Below are positions 24,442 through 32,897 of a stretch of DNA of 63,685 bases, in pieces. How positions within the stretch are numbered: the first letter of the stretch is position 1; each line of letters begins with the position of its first letter. The stretch is from Cellulomonas sp. ACRRI (GTDB lineage Bacteria; Actinomycetota; Actinomycetes; Actinomycetales; Cellulomonadaceae), in assembly GCF_022346185.1 (NCBI RefSeq), contig NZ_JAKRMS010000007.1, positions 1 through 63,685 of the forward strand, read 5' to 3'. The translations under genes were made by a program, and so were the position numbers. Below the pieces are notes generated by a model that ran no database searches, was not told the origin of the DNA, and saw only the letters and a list, made by a program, of their open reading frames with translations.

Positions 24442-24783
24442 TCAGCCCTCCACGCGCTTGAGGTTGATCCGTAGGCCGGCGGCCCACTGCCACGGGCCCT
24501 TCGTGTAGTCCTCGACGTGCCCCGACTGGCTGTACGGGACGCCCTCGATGACCCAGAGGTCCTTGTGGCTGCCTGGGGTGCCAGCGGGGGCGTACAGGTC
24601 GAGGTCGCGCTCCACGGCGTCGCGGGCGGAGTCCGACGGCGTCTTGTCCGCGGACGGCGGTGCCCACCCGTGCACGGCGAGCGTCGCGGGGGCGCCCCAG
24701 GTGTCGACTGGGTTGCCGTGCGCGTTCGTCGTTCCCGGGATGTAGGGCAGGCGCACGACGGTGTACGGGGTCGGCAGGCCCAT
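24442..24783 (-). CDS. Head-closure (stopper) protein-like
   Basis: 113 residues from ATG 24783 (GLPTPYTVVRLPYIPGTTNA). The middle (HGNPVDTWGAPATLAVHGWA) and end (DLWVIEGVPYSQSGHVEDYT, KGPWQWAAGLRINLKRVEG) match small beta-barrel stopper proteins of siphophages that close the connector. It lies between the Gp19/Gp15/Gp42-type connector and neck genes. Assigned by order and the VIEG..Y/W pattern. Confidence 0.68.
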   Translation of the reverse strand: MGLPTPYTVVRLPYIPGTTNAHGNPVDTWGAPATLAVHGWAPPSADKTPSDSARDAVERDLDLYAPAGTPGSHKDLWVIEGVPYSQSGHVEDYTKGPWQWAAGLRINLKRVEG

Positions 24784-25286
24784 CAGCCCACCTCGTAGAT
24801 CGGGCGGCCGGCGATGTCCGCACCGCAAGAGCAGTAGGTAGCGCCGAACGCGAGGCTGCACCACGGGGCGTGCACAGCCGTCGAGACGCCGCCCATCGGG
24901 ACGGTGAACGCGGTCTGCGCGCCGCAGCCGAGCAGCCGCTTCTCTGCCTTGGTGAGGTAGAGGTTGCCCATCGGGTTAGAGAACGTCAGGGACTTCGCGA
25001 ACGGGCCGGCGGTCTGCTGCTCGGCGTTCACGCCCTCAGCCTCGGTCCCGACGATCATCGCCCGCTTGACCATCGCGCACGCGACCATCCGCGGGATGTC
25101 CGGGTCGAGCTCCGGCGCGGTAGCCGGAGGAACGGTCGTGATCTTCGCGTCGATCCCCGGGCACTCGACCCGGATCATCGCCGACGCGAACCGCAGGAGC
25201 ATGGTCGCGCGGTTGGCCTCGTCTGAGGTGAGGGACCGCCACGACTGCGTCAGGTCCTCCGGTGTGGCGAACGACGTCGCAGCCAT
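24783..25286 (-). CDS. Head-tail connector (Gp19/Gp15/Gp42 family)
   Basis: 167 residues (AATSFATPEDLTQSWRSLTS). Helical start DEANRATMLLRFASAMIRVE, then ARTGI-like middle PDIPRMVACAMVKRAMIVGT and TAGPFAKSLTFSNPMGNLYL TKAEKRLL typical of Gp19/Gp15/Gp42 adaptors. The C-terminal extension has Cys pairs (CSLAFGATYCSCGADI) that could bind metal, which is unusual. The protein would sit under the portal ring. Stop overlaps the next ATG. Confidence 0.8.
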   Translation of the reverse strand: MAATSFATPEDLTQSWRSLTSDEANRATMLLRFASAMIRVECPGIDAKITTVPPATAPELDPDIPRMVACAMVKRAMIVGTEAEGVNAEQQTAGPFAKSLTFSNPMGNLYLTKAEKRLLGCGAQTAFTVPMGGVSTAVHAPWCSLAFGATYCSCGADIAGRPIYEVG

Positions 25287-25300
25287 GGCGGTCCCTCCCC

Positions 25301-25543
25301 TCAGGCCTTCAGCGCGGCGATGATCGCGTTGACCTTGACCTTCAGCGCGTTCGCCAGGGTCACCGCCGAGGCCGCGTCGGTGGCGTCGGGCGTGGTCACG
25401 GGCGTCAGCGCGATGAGGCCGGCGGCCCCGGTGAGCTTGATCGGGGCGCCGGTGGCGTCGAAGAACGCCGTGGTCTCGAAGTCCTGCCCCCGCGCGGGGG
25501 CGGCCTGGGAGACGACCCGGACCTGCTTGGTGGACTGGCTCAC
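25301..25543 (-). CDS. Small virion protein (head-fibre-like)
   Basis: 80 residues from GTG 25543 (SQSTKQVRVVSQAAPARGQD), overlapping the previous TGA. FETTAFFDATGAPIKLTGAA followed by ALTPVTTPDATDAASAVTLA and ANALKVKVNAIIAALKA matches a short family found next to capsid genes and often named head fibre protein. Likely surface decoration; the label is by recollection of the family pattern. Confidence 0.6.
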   Translation of the reverse strand: MSQSTKQVRVVSQAAPARGQDFETTAFFDATGAPIKLTGAAGLIALTPVTTPDATDAASAVTLANALKVKVNAIIAALKA

Positions 25544-25875
25544 TGGCCGGCCTCCTCGTCCTCGATGCCCTCGTCGTCGCTGTCGTCGTCCTCGTCCTCG
25601 GTGGACTCGGCGGCGGCCTCGGCGACGAGCGCCCGGATCTGCTTCTGCGTCGCGTCTTCGGGCACGTCGAGCCCGAGGACGTCGGTGGCGTGTGCGAACC
25701 ACGCCTCGCGAGACGCGTTGCCCTTCGGCGCCTTGACCTCGCCGGAGTGCGAGTCGGAGCCGTCGGGGGTGCTGGTGCCGTGCTCGAACGGCTTCCAGTC
25801 CTTGTCGAGCCGGGACGCGGTGTCGTCGTCGACGTTCACGACGACACCGGTCCGGGAGTTGCGGAGACGAGGCAT
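25540..25875 (-). CDS. Acidic phage protein next to capsid
   Basis: 111 residues (PRLRNSRTGVVVNVDDDTAS, RLDKDWKPFEHG). The N-terminus matches short phage proteins that follow major capsid genes. Next is EAWFAHATDVLGLDVPEDAT, a small helical domain, and a highly acidic tail (AESTEDEDDDSDDEGIEDEE). It starts one base inside the capsid stop. Possibly a head decoration or connector-assisting factor; unknown. Confidence 0.65.
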   Translation of the reverse strand: MPRLRNSRTGVVVNVDDDTASRLDKDWKPFEHGTSTPDGSDSHSGEVKAPKGNASREAWFAHATDVLGLDVPEDATQKQIRALVAEAAAESTEDEDDDSDDEGIEDEEAGQ

Positions 25876-26774
25876 CAGGCCGTCGCGTCCTCGACGACCG
25901 CGAAGCGGTCCGCGAACACGTACCAGCCGTAGACGATCTCGAGGCGCAGGGCGATCTGGTTCTTGCGCTTGAGGTCGCCCTGGCCGTCGGGGTCGCCGTA
26001 CTTGATCAGCTCGACCGGGATGTCGCGCTGCACACCCCAGCGGATGCCGGAGCGGAAGTCACCGACGATCGCGCGGACCTTGGTGTCGGCGGCCTCGGGA
26101 CGGCCGGAGACGGTGTCTCCGACGGAGGCGGGAAGGCCCTGGAACGACGAGAGGTTCACCCCGAACCCGAGCTCGGGGAACTTCTTGCGCCCGTCGCCGA
26201 ACCGCGCCGTCGCGAGGGTCCAGGCGTAGGACGGGTCGAGCGCGATACCCGTGACGGGCTTCTGAGCGCCGATGACCAGCCCGACGGCGGTCTCGATGTC
26301 CATGTCGGCCGCCGAGGTGGACGTGATCTCCACGCGCTTGGTCGTGGTGTTCAGGTAGTTCGTCCACCCGGAGATCGCCGTGCCGGTCAGCGGGTTGATC
26401 CGGTAGTACAGGCCGAGGTCGAGCGCGCGGGCGAGCGCGATCTTGCCGGCGTCAGCGAGCTCCTGCAGGACGCCGAGCTGGTAGTCCTCGTCGGCCCACT
26501 GGACCTCCTCGTTGAACCGCATGGTGACCTGCGCCTTGTGGGGCTCGGCGGTCACAGAGCCGAACGACCCGCCGCTCGAGCCCTTGTCGGCGCCCTGGCC
26601 GACGAACTCGGCCTTGGGGAAGTCGTTGAACGTGATGATGTCGACGTTGCCGAACCGCTGGGCCTCACGACCCGAGAGCGCGGCGATCGTCGACCCGGTC
26701 TTGGCGTCCTTGACCATGCCGTCCGCGATGTTGCGGGGCAGGTTCTTGAGGTCGCCGGTGCCGAAGACGGCCAT
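25875..26774 (-). CDS. Major capsid protein (HK97 fold)
   Basis: 299 residues (AVFGTGDLKNLPRNIADGMV). Contains STIAALSGREAQRFGNVDII, AEFVGQGADKGSSGGSFGSV, the spine-helix region VQWADEDYQLGVLQELADAG, VGLVIGAQKPVTGIALDP and the C-terminal IRWGVQRDIPVELIKYGDPD / LRLEIVYGWYVFADRFAVVE. This is a typical HK97-fold capsid of actinophages. It follows the scaffold gene by 21 bases and starts the connector series. Confidence 0.92.
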   Translation of the reverse strand: MAVFGTGDLKNLPRNIADGMVKDAKTGSTIAALSGREAQRFGNVDIITFNDFPKAEFVGQGADKGSSGGSFGSVTAEPHKAQVTMRFNEEVQWADEDYQLGVLQELADAGKIALARALDLGLYYRINPLTGTAISGWTNYLNTTTKRVEITSTSAADMDIETAVGLVIGAQKPVTGIALDPSYAWTLATARFGDGRKKFPELGFGVNLSSFQGLPASVGDTVSGRPEAADTKVRAIVGDFRSGIRWGVQRDIPVELIKYGDPDGQGDLKRKNQIALRLEIVYGWYVFADRFAVVEDATA

Positions 26775-26795
26775 GGTGATGTCCTTCCGGAAGGG

Positions 26796-27248
26796 TCAGT
26801 CGCTGCCGCCGCCGAAGAAGTCGCGCACGAACTCGCGGCTTTCGTTGGTGGCGCCTGCGGTGGGGTTGGGCTCGTCGCCCTGGTTGGGGATGACCGGCGC
26901 GGACTGCGCCGTCAGGAGCGGCTTGAGCTCTGCGAAGTGCGCCTCGAGCTCCTCACGCGTCGATCCGCGCAGGGCGGATGCCGGGACGGCGGAGTCCTTG
27001 ACGATCTCCTTGGCCCAGTCGGCGACCTGCTGCTTGCCTTCGAAGGTCGCGACCTTGCCTTCGGCGGTCTCCGCGCGGGATACGGCTTCGGCGGTGGCCT
27101 GCTCGGCGGCGGCGATCTTCGTGTCCGCCTCGGCAGCCTTGTTCTTGAGGTCGTCGTAGTCCGCGAACTTCGCGCGCTCTCGCACGAGGCGGTCCTTGAC
27201 GAGCTCGTCGAACGCGGCCTGCGAGTCGACGGTGATCGGGAACTCCAT
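26796..27248 (-). CDS. Scaffolding protein
   Basis: 150 residues from ATG 27248 (EFPITVDSQAAFDELVKDRL). A long charged helix/coiled-coil (VRERAKFADYDDLKNKAAEA...IAAAEQATAEAVSRAETAEG) and a C-terminal NESREFVRDFFGGGSD is the DUF4355/phage scaffold pattern. It directs procapsid assembly and is lost on maturation. Located directly ahead of the capsid gene, as expected. Confidence 0.85.
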   Translation of the reverse strand: MEFPITVDSQAAFDELVKDRLVRERAKFADYDDLKNKAAEADTKIAAAEQATAEAVSRAETAEGKVATFEGKQQVADWAKEIVKDSAVPASALRGSTREELEAHFAELKPLLTAQSAPVIPNQGDEPNPTAGATNESREFVRDFFGGGSD

Positions 27249-27313
27249 GTAGCTGCTCCTCTGCACCCCGATTGACCGCTCGGGTAGGCGTAAACCCGCT
27301 GGTGCGGGTGGTC

Positions 27314-28006
27314 TCAGTCGGACATCTCGTCCAGGAAGGCGCGCACGCGCGCGTTGTGCCGTTCGCGCTGCTCGGGGCTCATCCGCGAGGTCCGCTCGGA
27401 CGCCACGTAGGCGCGGACGTCGACCTCCGGTGCGTCGCGGTCCCAGGAGGGCACCGCGGCGCATCCGCAGTCGCCGTGCGAAGCGAAGTGCGCGGTCGCC
27501 TCCTTGTAGACCCCGCCGCGGCCCGCGAGCATCCGGCAGAACTTGCAGGCGCCGGGTCGCGCGACCCGCTGCCAGCCGGATGCGGCGGGGTCGAGGTTCG
27601 CCGACCGGGCGATCGTGGCCCGGCCGGGGTACAGGGCGTACTTCGTGACCGCGAGGGTCAGGAAGTCCAGGGTTCCGGTCGGGGTGTCTGTGAAGAGGTG
27701 CTGGGCCCCGAACCGGACCTGCGACTCGACCAGAGCGTCCGCGACGGCATCGGCCATCTCGGCGCGGAACCGTCCGGGGACGCCCTCGGAGAACCGCATG
27801 TCGTCGTACCAGTCGGCCGCCACGCTCGCCGCGGTCTCGCCGTACTCGGTCACGAGCGACGGCATGAACCGCAGCAGCGCGTCCCGGGCTGCCTCTGGCC
27901 GGTTCAGGTCCAGGCTGTTCCAGAACGCCGTCAGGTCACGCTTGACCAGCGCCGCGATCCCGGCCTGCTGGGACCGGTACCGCGCGACTTCCTCCGCGGA
28001 GGGCAC
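27314..28006 (-). CDS. VG15/MuF-like minor head protein
   Basis: 230 residues from GTG 28006 with GGAGGAG ahead. An N-terminal helical half (YRSQQAGIAALVKRDLTAFW, YGETAASVAADWYDDMRFSE) is followed by WQRVARPGACKFCRMLAGRG, then AHFASHGDCGCAAVPSW, i.e. the Cys/His cluster typical of VG15/MuF head-morphogenesis proteins. Encoded right after the portal, where these proteins bind inside the head. No protease motif is evident. Confidence 0.8.
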   Translation of the reverse strand: MPSAEEVARYRSQQAGIAALVKRDLTAFWNSLDLNRPEAARDALLRFMPSLVTEYGETAASVAADWYDDMRFSEGVPGRFRAEMADAVADALVESQVRFGAQHLFTDTPTGTLDFLTLAVTKYALYPGRATIARSANLDPAASGWQRVARPGACKFCRMLAGRGGVYKEATAHFASHGDCGCAAVPSWDRDAPEVDVRAYVASERTSRMSPEQRERHNARVRAFLDEMSD

Positions 28007-28009
28007 GGA

Positions 28010-29431
28010 TCACTCCTCCGGCGTTGCGGCGGCCTGCTGGCCCGCAGCGATCAGCGCGGCGGTGCGTGCCCCTGTCTGCGCGCGACGCTTGTCCGCGAGC
28101 AGCCGCGTGATCTCGGCCTCGGTGAAGCCGGCGTACCGCAGGCCGTCCTCGGTCTCCCCGAGCCAGGGGAACACCGTCGCCAGCTTCACCAGCGCATCCG
28201 CGGCCGTGACCGGAGAGGTGAACGCCGGGTTGAGCCAGTTCGTCTGGATCGCACGCAGCTCGTCCGACGCCTCGGTCTTCCCGTCTCGGACGAGGACGAC
28301 CTTGCGGGCGACCTGCCTCAGCGCTGCACCGAGGGTCTTGGTGGTCGCCCGGGCCTTGACGATCAGGTCCTTCTCCGCGGCGTACAGGGCCTCCGCCGAC
28401 GGCGGGTTGTCCTGCACGATGCCCAGCGCCGACACCGGCAGCCCGGTCTCGCCCGAGAACTGCGAGGCGTACATCCGGTACTGGTCCATGAGCGGCTGCA
28501 TCGTCATCTGCGCGAACTGCTGCACCGACGGCAGCTCGCCCTCCTCATCACGCGTGAGCGCGAACCAGCGGTCGATCGCCGCCTGCCACTTCCCACGCTT
28601 GAACGCGTCCTCGGCGACCCCGAGCGCGGCCATCCGCGGCACGGCGTAGAAGTCCGCGCCGATCTCGGTCCGCACGATGGTCGTCAGGGCGTGGTCGGTG
28701 ATGTTCATGACCGCACGGCTGATCCGCGAGCGCCCGAACGGGCGGTCGAGCTGCGGGTCGTAGGCCAGGGGCTCGACCAGCACCTCCTGCAGCTGTGCAG
28801 CCCGCCGCTCGGCGACCCACGACCCGGAGGGGCGGCGGGCGCACAGCAGCACCAGGCCCGGCAGGTAGACGTCCATCGCCGTCGGGTTGCCGTTGTCGTC
28901 GGTAGCGGTGACGGCCAGGGCCGCGCTTACCGCGCGGCGCCGCTTGTCCCACAGGCCGGCCGACCACTCCGCGGAACGGGCCATGACGAGCACTTCGGGC
29001 TCGCCGGCCTGGGTGTCGCCGCGTGCGATCGTCATGAACGAGCACGAGTGCTTGTACGCCGACACGATCGCCTGCGGCAGGTCCAGGTCGAACCGATTGG
29101 CCTCGAGCAGCGGGGTGAGCCCGAACGGGTCCTGCGTCTGCCCAGGCGAGACGTACCCGTCGAAGACGGTGCGCTCGGCCAGGCCGCTGACGGACTTCTC
29201 CGGCCAGCCCAGCACAGCCTTGATGCGGTGGAAGGCCTCCGGCGGGATGTTGCCCGTCGGCTTCAGCGGCATCTTGCCGTCGTAGTACGTCGACCGCAGC
29301 AGGTTCCGCGGCTGCTTCGCGCGCCACGTCGCCACCAGGGACCGGATCGTGTCGAGCTCGGCGGCGGTCACGTTCGTCATGAACCGCGGCAGACCGTCGA
29401 GCACAGCCGAGGACGCAGTAGCGATCACCAC
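28010..29431 (-). CDS. Portal protein
   Basis: About 473 residues. The start chosen is GTG 29431, overlapping the terminase TAG; ATG 29380 (TNVTAAELDTIRSLVATWRA) is the alternative. Portal features (SPP1 gp6/actinophage type): RNLLRSTYYDGKMPLKPTGN near the start, VFDGYVSPGQ, FGRSRISRAVMNITDHALTT (wing/stem), VSALGIVQDNPPSAEALYAA and a C-terminal helical crown. Forms the dodecameric DNA gate of the capsid and docks the terminase encoded just before. Confidence 0.92.
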   Translation of the reverse strand: MVIATASSAVLDGLPRFMTNVTAAELDTIRSLVATWRAKQPRNLLRSTYYDGKMPLKPTGNIPPEAFHRIKAVLGWPEKSVSGLAERTVFDGYVSPGQTQDPFGLTPLLEANRFDLDLPQAIVSAYKHSCSFMTIARGDTQAGEPEVLVMARSAEWSAGLWDKRRRAVSAALAVTATDDNGNPTAMDVYLPGLVLLCARRPSGSWVAERRAAQLQEVLVEPLAYDPQLDRPFGRSRISRAVMNITDHALTTIVRTEIGADFYAVPRMAALGVAEDAFKRGKWQAAIDRWFALTRDEEGELPSVQQFAQMTMQPLMDQYRMYASQFSGETGLPVSALGIVQDNPPSAEALYAAEKDLIVKARATTKTLGAALRQVARKVVLVRDGKTEASDELRAIQTNWLNPAFTSPVTAADALVKLATVFPWLGETEDGLRYAGFTEAEITRLLADKRRAQTGARTAALIAAGQQAAATPEE

Positions 29432-30972
29432 TAGAGCACCACCGCCTTCCGCCCGGGTCGTCGCTTGCTGGTGCGTGCGCCCCACAGGGCCAGGGAGACC
29501 GCCTCGGTCGGGGTCTCGTCGCCGTCGTCGGTGGTCGCCTGCCAGCCCCAGGAGCCGCTCGTGCCGCGCGCCGTCTTGTTGCTGACCGCGATCGAGTCGT
29601 CGAGGGCCTTCTGCCCGGAAGTGGACAGGTGCGTCAGCGGCAGCGGCGTCCCGGGCAGCTCAGTGGCCGCCAGGCGCGCGGCGCGCACCGTGTCGAGGAG
29701 CATCGCGCAGGCGGTGAAGTAGTCCTGGGTCGTCGCGACGTGGATGCACCGGGCACTCACACCCCGCGAGCGCAGCGCCTCGACGAGGATCGACGCGCCG
29801 GCCTTGCCGGAGACCACGATCGTCGCCGTCTTCTGCCAGCGCTCAGCGAGCCAGTCAGCGAGCGGTCCAACACCGGAGTCAGTCGGGCCGCTGTACGCGC
29901 CGACGAGCTCGACGTGGACGCCATCGGCGTGCTTCATCGCGCCCGAGACCGCCACGCGGGTCCCGTCGGCCGAGTACGCGACACCGAACGACGGGGTGCC
30001 GTCCTGGGGCGGCCCCGTGACACCGAGGGCGTTCCACTCGGCGGCCGTGATGGTGCGCTGCGCCTCGTGATCGGACTTCCAGATGCCGAGGCGGTCCTGC
30101 CCGAAGCGGTCGGAGGAGTACGTCTCGCACTCGCCCTGGACCACCTCGTGGTTCAGCCGCGTGTTCCACGCCGGGTTCGCGGCCCAGCACACGTACTCAA
30201 CCGCGGCTGACCAGCGGCGCGCCTCGAGGTCGGCCTTCGCGGCCGCGTACTCCGGGGAGTCCGGGTCGGCGCCCCACTCGCACCAGGCGGACGTGGTCGA
30301 CTTGCCCTCGACCGCCGCCGCCCGGACCGACTCGAAGACCTCCGAGTCGTCCTCCTCCTGCGGTGCGGTACCCAGGAGCCACACCTGCGGGTTCGGCATC
30401 GCGGACATCGTCGAGTTGATCGACGTCCACGCCCGGGCACCGAGGATCTGCGCCTCGTCCAGCAGCAGGCAGTCCGACGAGAAGCCCTTGCCGCCTGCGC
30501 CCGATCGCGCCTTGAACTGGATCGTCGCGCCGTTCGTGAACTTCACGTGCTCGCGGTTCAGGGCGTTCATCACGGACTTCACGCGGGCGCGCAGCGACGC
30601 GTTCGCATCCGCCTCGATGATCTCCATCAGCTTCGCGAACGCCTCGCGCGCCGTGTCCTGCTGGTGCGCCGAGATCACGATCTTTCGCTCACCGAACAGC
30701 AGCGCACCAGAAAGGCCCCGCGCCACGAGCAGCTGCGACTTCCCGTTCTGCCGAGGGACGGTCACGCCCACTCGCTTCGCAGCCCATGTCCGGTCGCGGC
30801 GCTCACCCATCGCGGCCTGCAGGATCTGCTCCTGCCAACCATCCAGGCTCACCCCGAACGCCGCCGAGAGGTCGGCTACGTCCTCCCAGGAGTTAGCTCG
30901 TGCCCCCTGCGGCACGACCAGGGCGCGCGGTGGCGCCTCCCCGAGCAGCGCGACGGGCGGCGAGGTCGTCAA
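29431..30972 (-). CDS. Terminase large subunit
   Basis: 513 residues with a TTG start at 30972 supported by GAGGGA seven bases ahead; GTG 30915 is an alternative. ATPase domain: Walker A VPRQNGKSQL (~73-82), Walker B SSDCLLLDEAQILG (~166-179), coupling motif WLLGTAPQEEDD. The nuclease domain includes FGVAYSADGTRVAVSG. It cuts and pumps phage DNA into the procapsid. The start overlaps the small subunit gene by 80 bases. Confidence 0.94.
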   Translation of the reverse strand: MTTSPPVALLGEAPPRALVVPQGARANSWEDVADLSAAFGVSLDGWQEQILQAAMGERRDRTWAAKRVGVTVPRQNGKSQLLVARGLSGALLFGERKIVISAHQQDTAREAFAKLMEIIEADANASLRARVKSVMNALNREHVKFTNGATIQFKARSGAGGKGFSSDCLLLDEAQILGARAWTSINSTMSAMPNPQVWLLGTAPQEEDDSEVFESVRAAAVEGKSTTSAWCEWGADPDSPEYAAAKADLEARRWSAAVEYVCWAANPAWNTRLNHEVVQGECETYSSDRFGQDRLGIWKSDHEAQRTITAAEWNALGVTGPPQDGTPSFGVAYSADGTRVAVSGAMKHADGVHVELVGAYSGPTDSGVGPLADWLAERWQKTATIVVSGKAGASILVEALRSRGVSARCIHVATTQDYFTACAMLLDTVRAARLAATELPGTPLPLTHLSTSGQKALDDSIAVSNKTARGTSGSWGWQATTDDGDETPTEAVSLALWGARTSKRRPGRKAVVL

Positions 30973-31297
30973 GCGGATCCCTCGCCTTCTCCGCAGTCTT
31001 GCCTGACAGGTCGGCCTTGCCGATCCCGAGCTGGGAGAGCAGACCCCGCAGAGCGTTCGCCTGCTGGCGGGCCTCGCCCAAGCAGTCGTCGAGGGTCACG
31101 GTGATCTCGTCGCCGGCTTCCGTCTTCGTCCGGAAGTGCATGAGCTCGATCCACTCGGACTTGCCGGTCACGATCCCGTCGATCTGGTCGAGGCGGTCCA
31201 TGATTCGGCAGGCCTCTACCACCAGGGCGGCGACCGCGGGGTCCGCGGCCGAAGCCTGCTCCATGTGCGCGCGGAACCGCTCAGCGGACGTCGTCAC
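30893..31297 (-). CDS. Terminase small subunit (putative)
   Basis: 134 residues from GTG 31297, with GGGAGG six bases ahead. Helical: AERFRAHMEQASAADPAVAA, IMDRLDQIDGIVTGKSEWIE, LDDCLGEARQQANALRGLLS, ending KARDPLDDLAARRAAR. The overlap with the large subunit, the size and the location support DNA-recognition small terminase, although an HTH is not obvious. Confidence 0.75.
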   Translation of the reverse strand: MTTSAERFRAHMEQASAADPAVAALVVEACRIMDRLDQIDGIVTGKSEWIELMHFRTKTEAGDEITVTLDDCLGEARQQANALRGLLSQLGIGKADLSGKTAEKARDPLDDLAARRAARGGATARPGRAAGGTS

Positions 31298-31308
31298 GGC
31301 CGGCCTCC

Positions 31309-31809
31309 CTACATGCGGTCGAGGGTCACCCTGATGAAGCGTTCGCGGGTGTACCGCTCGACGCTCAGGCCGTTGACCGTGCGCTTCCACCCGGGCTGCT
31401 CGTCGGCCTCGACGAACACGTGCGCGCCGGTGCCGGACGAGGATCGCTCAACCAGCAGGACCCGCTCGGGCACCGCGACGACGAACGCCCACACCTGCTC
31501 GTCCGAACAGTGGTCCAGGTCGTAGCAGCCGAGACCTCCGCCGAGCATCACCCCGACGCCGTCACCAGCGGTGGACCGCCGGACTTCGGCGAGCGTTGCC
31601 CACGTCCAAGCCTTCGTGCTCGAGGCCCACTGGCCGTCACAGCGGATCGGGCGCTTCCCGTCTGCGCGGACCCACCGCCGGCCCCGCATCTCCGCAGGGA
31701 CCTCGCGACCTCGGTATGCCCGCTGCCGACATGCCGACGAGCAGTACGACCGAGGACGCCCCGGACCCGCGAGCGTCGGCAGCTCGACTCCGCACGGGCA
31801 CGTCCTCAT
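31309..31809 (-). CDS. Zinc finger plus prim-pol-like protein
   Basis: 166 residues (RTCPCGVELPTLAGPGRPRS). An N-terminal CPC...CSSAC cluster (residues 4-27) suggests a zinc finger. Then KRPIRCDGQWASSTKAWTWA, GVGVMLGGGLGCYDLDHC (acidic DxD-like pair) and VERSSSGTGAHVFVEAD (catalytic-type His) follow the bifunctional primase/polymerase N-domain pattern. No helicase half is present. It is placed just ahead of the small terminase rather than in the replication module. Confidence 0.72.
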   Translation of the reverse strand: MRTCPCGVELPTLAGPGRPRSYCSSACRQRAYRGREVPAEMRGRRWVRADGKRPIRCDGQWASSTKAWTWATLAEVRRSTAGDGVGVMLGGGLGCYDLDHCSDEQVWAFVVAVPERVLLVERSSSGTGAHVFVEADEQPGWKRTVNGLSVERYTRERFIRVTLDRM

Positions 31810-31929
31810 GCGGCCCAGTCTAGCGTTACGAAACCCCCATCGCCACCAGGCACGACGTTCCGAACCGACCGAACCGATCGGCGAATCCGCAGGTCAGCGC
31901 TCTGTGTGTGAAAGGGCGCTATGCCTACG

Positions 31930-31990
31930 GGGGCGCCTTGTGGGTGGGGGGAGGGGGTGGTCCCCCCCCGTCGGCCACGGGTTGCCCGGG
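31930..31990. other. G/C-run region, candidate cos/packaging site
   Basis: Between the HNH gene and the prim-pol/terminase genes lies a strand-biased run (gtggggggagggggtggtcc then eight Cs). In HK97-like phages encoding HNH next to terminase, cos usually falls here. No terminal overhang can be read from an integrated prophage, so this is positional inference. Confidence 0.3.
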
Positions 31991-32002
31991 TGGGTGTTGT
32001 CG

Positions 32003-32314
32003 TCACCAGATGTCGGAGGCGATGACAGGGGTCGTCGATGTTGTCTTGGGTGTTCGTCGTCCGTCGCCCCGTTGCTGGTTGCACCAGCGGTGGAGGAGTC
32101 GGGTGTTGTCGTGGCTGGTTGGTGAGCCGCCGCGGCTGATGGGGATGATCTCGTCGACGACGGGGAAGCGGTCGTCGAGGTGGTGGAGCGTGCGGTCGAA
32201 GGGTTCGCTCGGCCACGGGCAGGCGGGCCACGCGCAGGTGCCGCCTTGGGCGAGGAGGGTGGCGCGGCGTTGCCGGCGTCGGTGCCCGTTGGCGTAGCGC
32301 GGGTTCCGTGCCAC
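32003..32314 (-). CDS. HNH endonuclease
   Basis: 103 residues from GTG 32314, with GGGAGG eight bases ahead. Cys pair CAWPAC, then VDEIIPISRGGSPTSHDNTR (first catalytic acid/His position; HNH beta-beta-alpha core), and LLHRWCNQQRGDGR. Phage HNH proteins beside the terminase are required for cos cleavage in several HK97-like systems. It heads the late operon, so this probably is a packaging nuclease rather than a homing enzyme. Confidence 0.85.
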   Translation of the reverse strand: MARNPRYANGHRRRQRRATLLAQGGTCAWPACPWPSEPFDRTLHHLDDRFPVVDEIIPISRGGSPTSHDNTRLLHRWCNQQRGDGRRTPKTTSTTPVIASDIW

Positions 32315-32497
32315 GTCGGTCACCTCCCGCTGGGGTGGGTACCCCTGGGGGTGAGTCCGGGCTGGGGGTGGTGGGTGACCATGGCGTCGAAGACGTCCCC
32401 GGGGTCCCAGCCGCCCCACCAAACCCAGATGTCGCCGTGCTCGCCTGGCATGGTCGATTCGCCCCCCAGACCTCGGCCATGGCGCCACTTTGTGGCG

Positions 32498-32758
32498 ATG
32501 GAACCCGTCTCGGCTGACCTGAAGTCCCTGCGCATGGTTGTGAGCTCCGTCGCTGGCGCGACCGGCCCTGAGGTGTTCGGAGGCTCCAAGGATGGGTCGA
32601 TCGAGCCGTTCATGGTGATTGCTCAGTTCGGCGTCTCATCGGTCCAGACCGCAGCGACCGGTACGGCTGAGGAGATCATCAACTTGGGGTTGACCAAGGA
32701 GCAGGCGTTGGCCATCGCCCAGCAGCTGAGGGCTGCTGCGGCGCTCATCAAGGAGTAA
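32498..32758 (+). CDS. Small hypothetical protein (moron-like)
   Basis: 86 residues from ATG 32498, with GTG 32492 possible (EPVSADLKSLRMVVSSVAGA). Includes GGSKDGSIEPFMVIAQFGVS and a helical end TAEEIINLGLTKEQALAIAQ. It is plus-strand between two minus-strand operons with its own terminator (32764-32806), so it is an independent unit. No known family. Confidence 0.6.
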   Translation: MEPVSADLKSLRMVVSSVAGATGPEVFGGSKDGSIEPFMVIAQFGVSSVQTAATGTAEEIINLGLTKEQALAIAQQLRAAAALIKE

Positions 32759-32763
32759 CGAGG

Positions 32764-32806
32764 AAGGCCCGGCGCTCGCGGTGTCTCACCGTGTGCGTCG
32801 GGCCTT
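32764..32806. terminator. Hairpin terminator
   Basis: AAGGCCCG ... CGGGCCTT outer stem of eight perfect pairs, starting six bases after the plus-strand stop at 32758, with further inner pairing (CGGTG / CACCG). It also faces the end of the minus-strand gene at 32898, so it could serve both directions. Confidence 0.75.
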
Positions 32807-32897
32807 GGGTACACGTCACCCGTTGATCCGGTGACAGCCAGAATCTAGCACCCGGTGTGCCGCTCGGTCCAGGTACGACACACCGGGGCGCTGGGCC

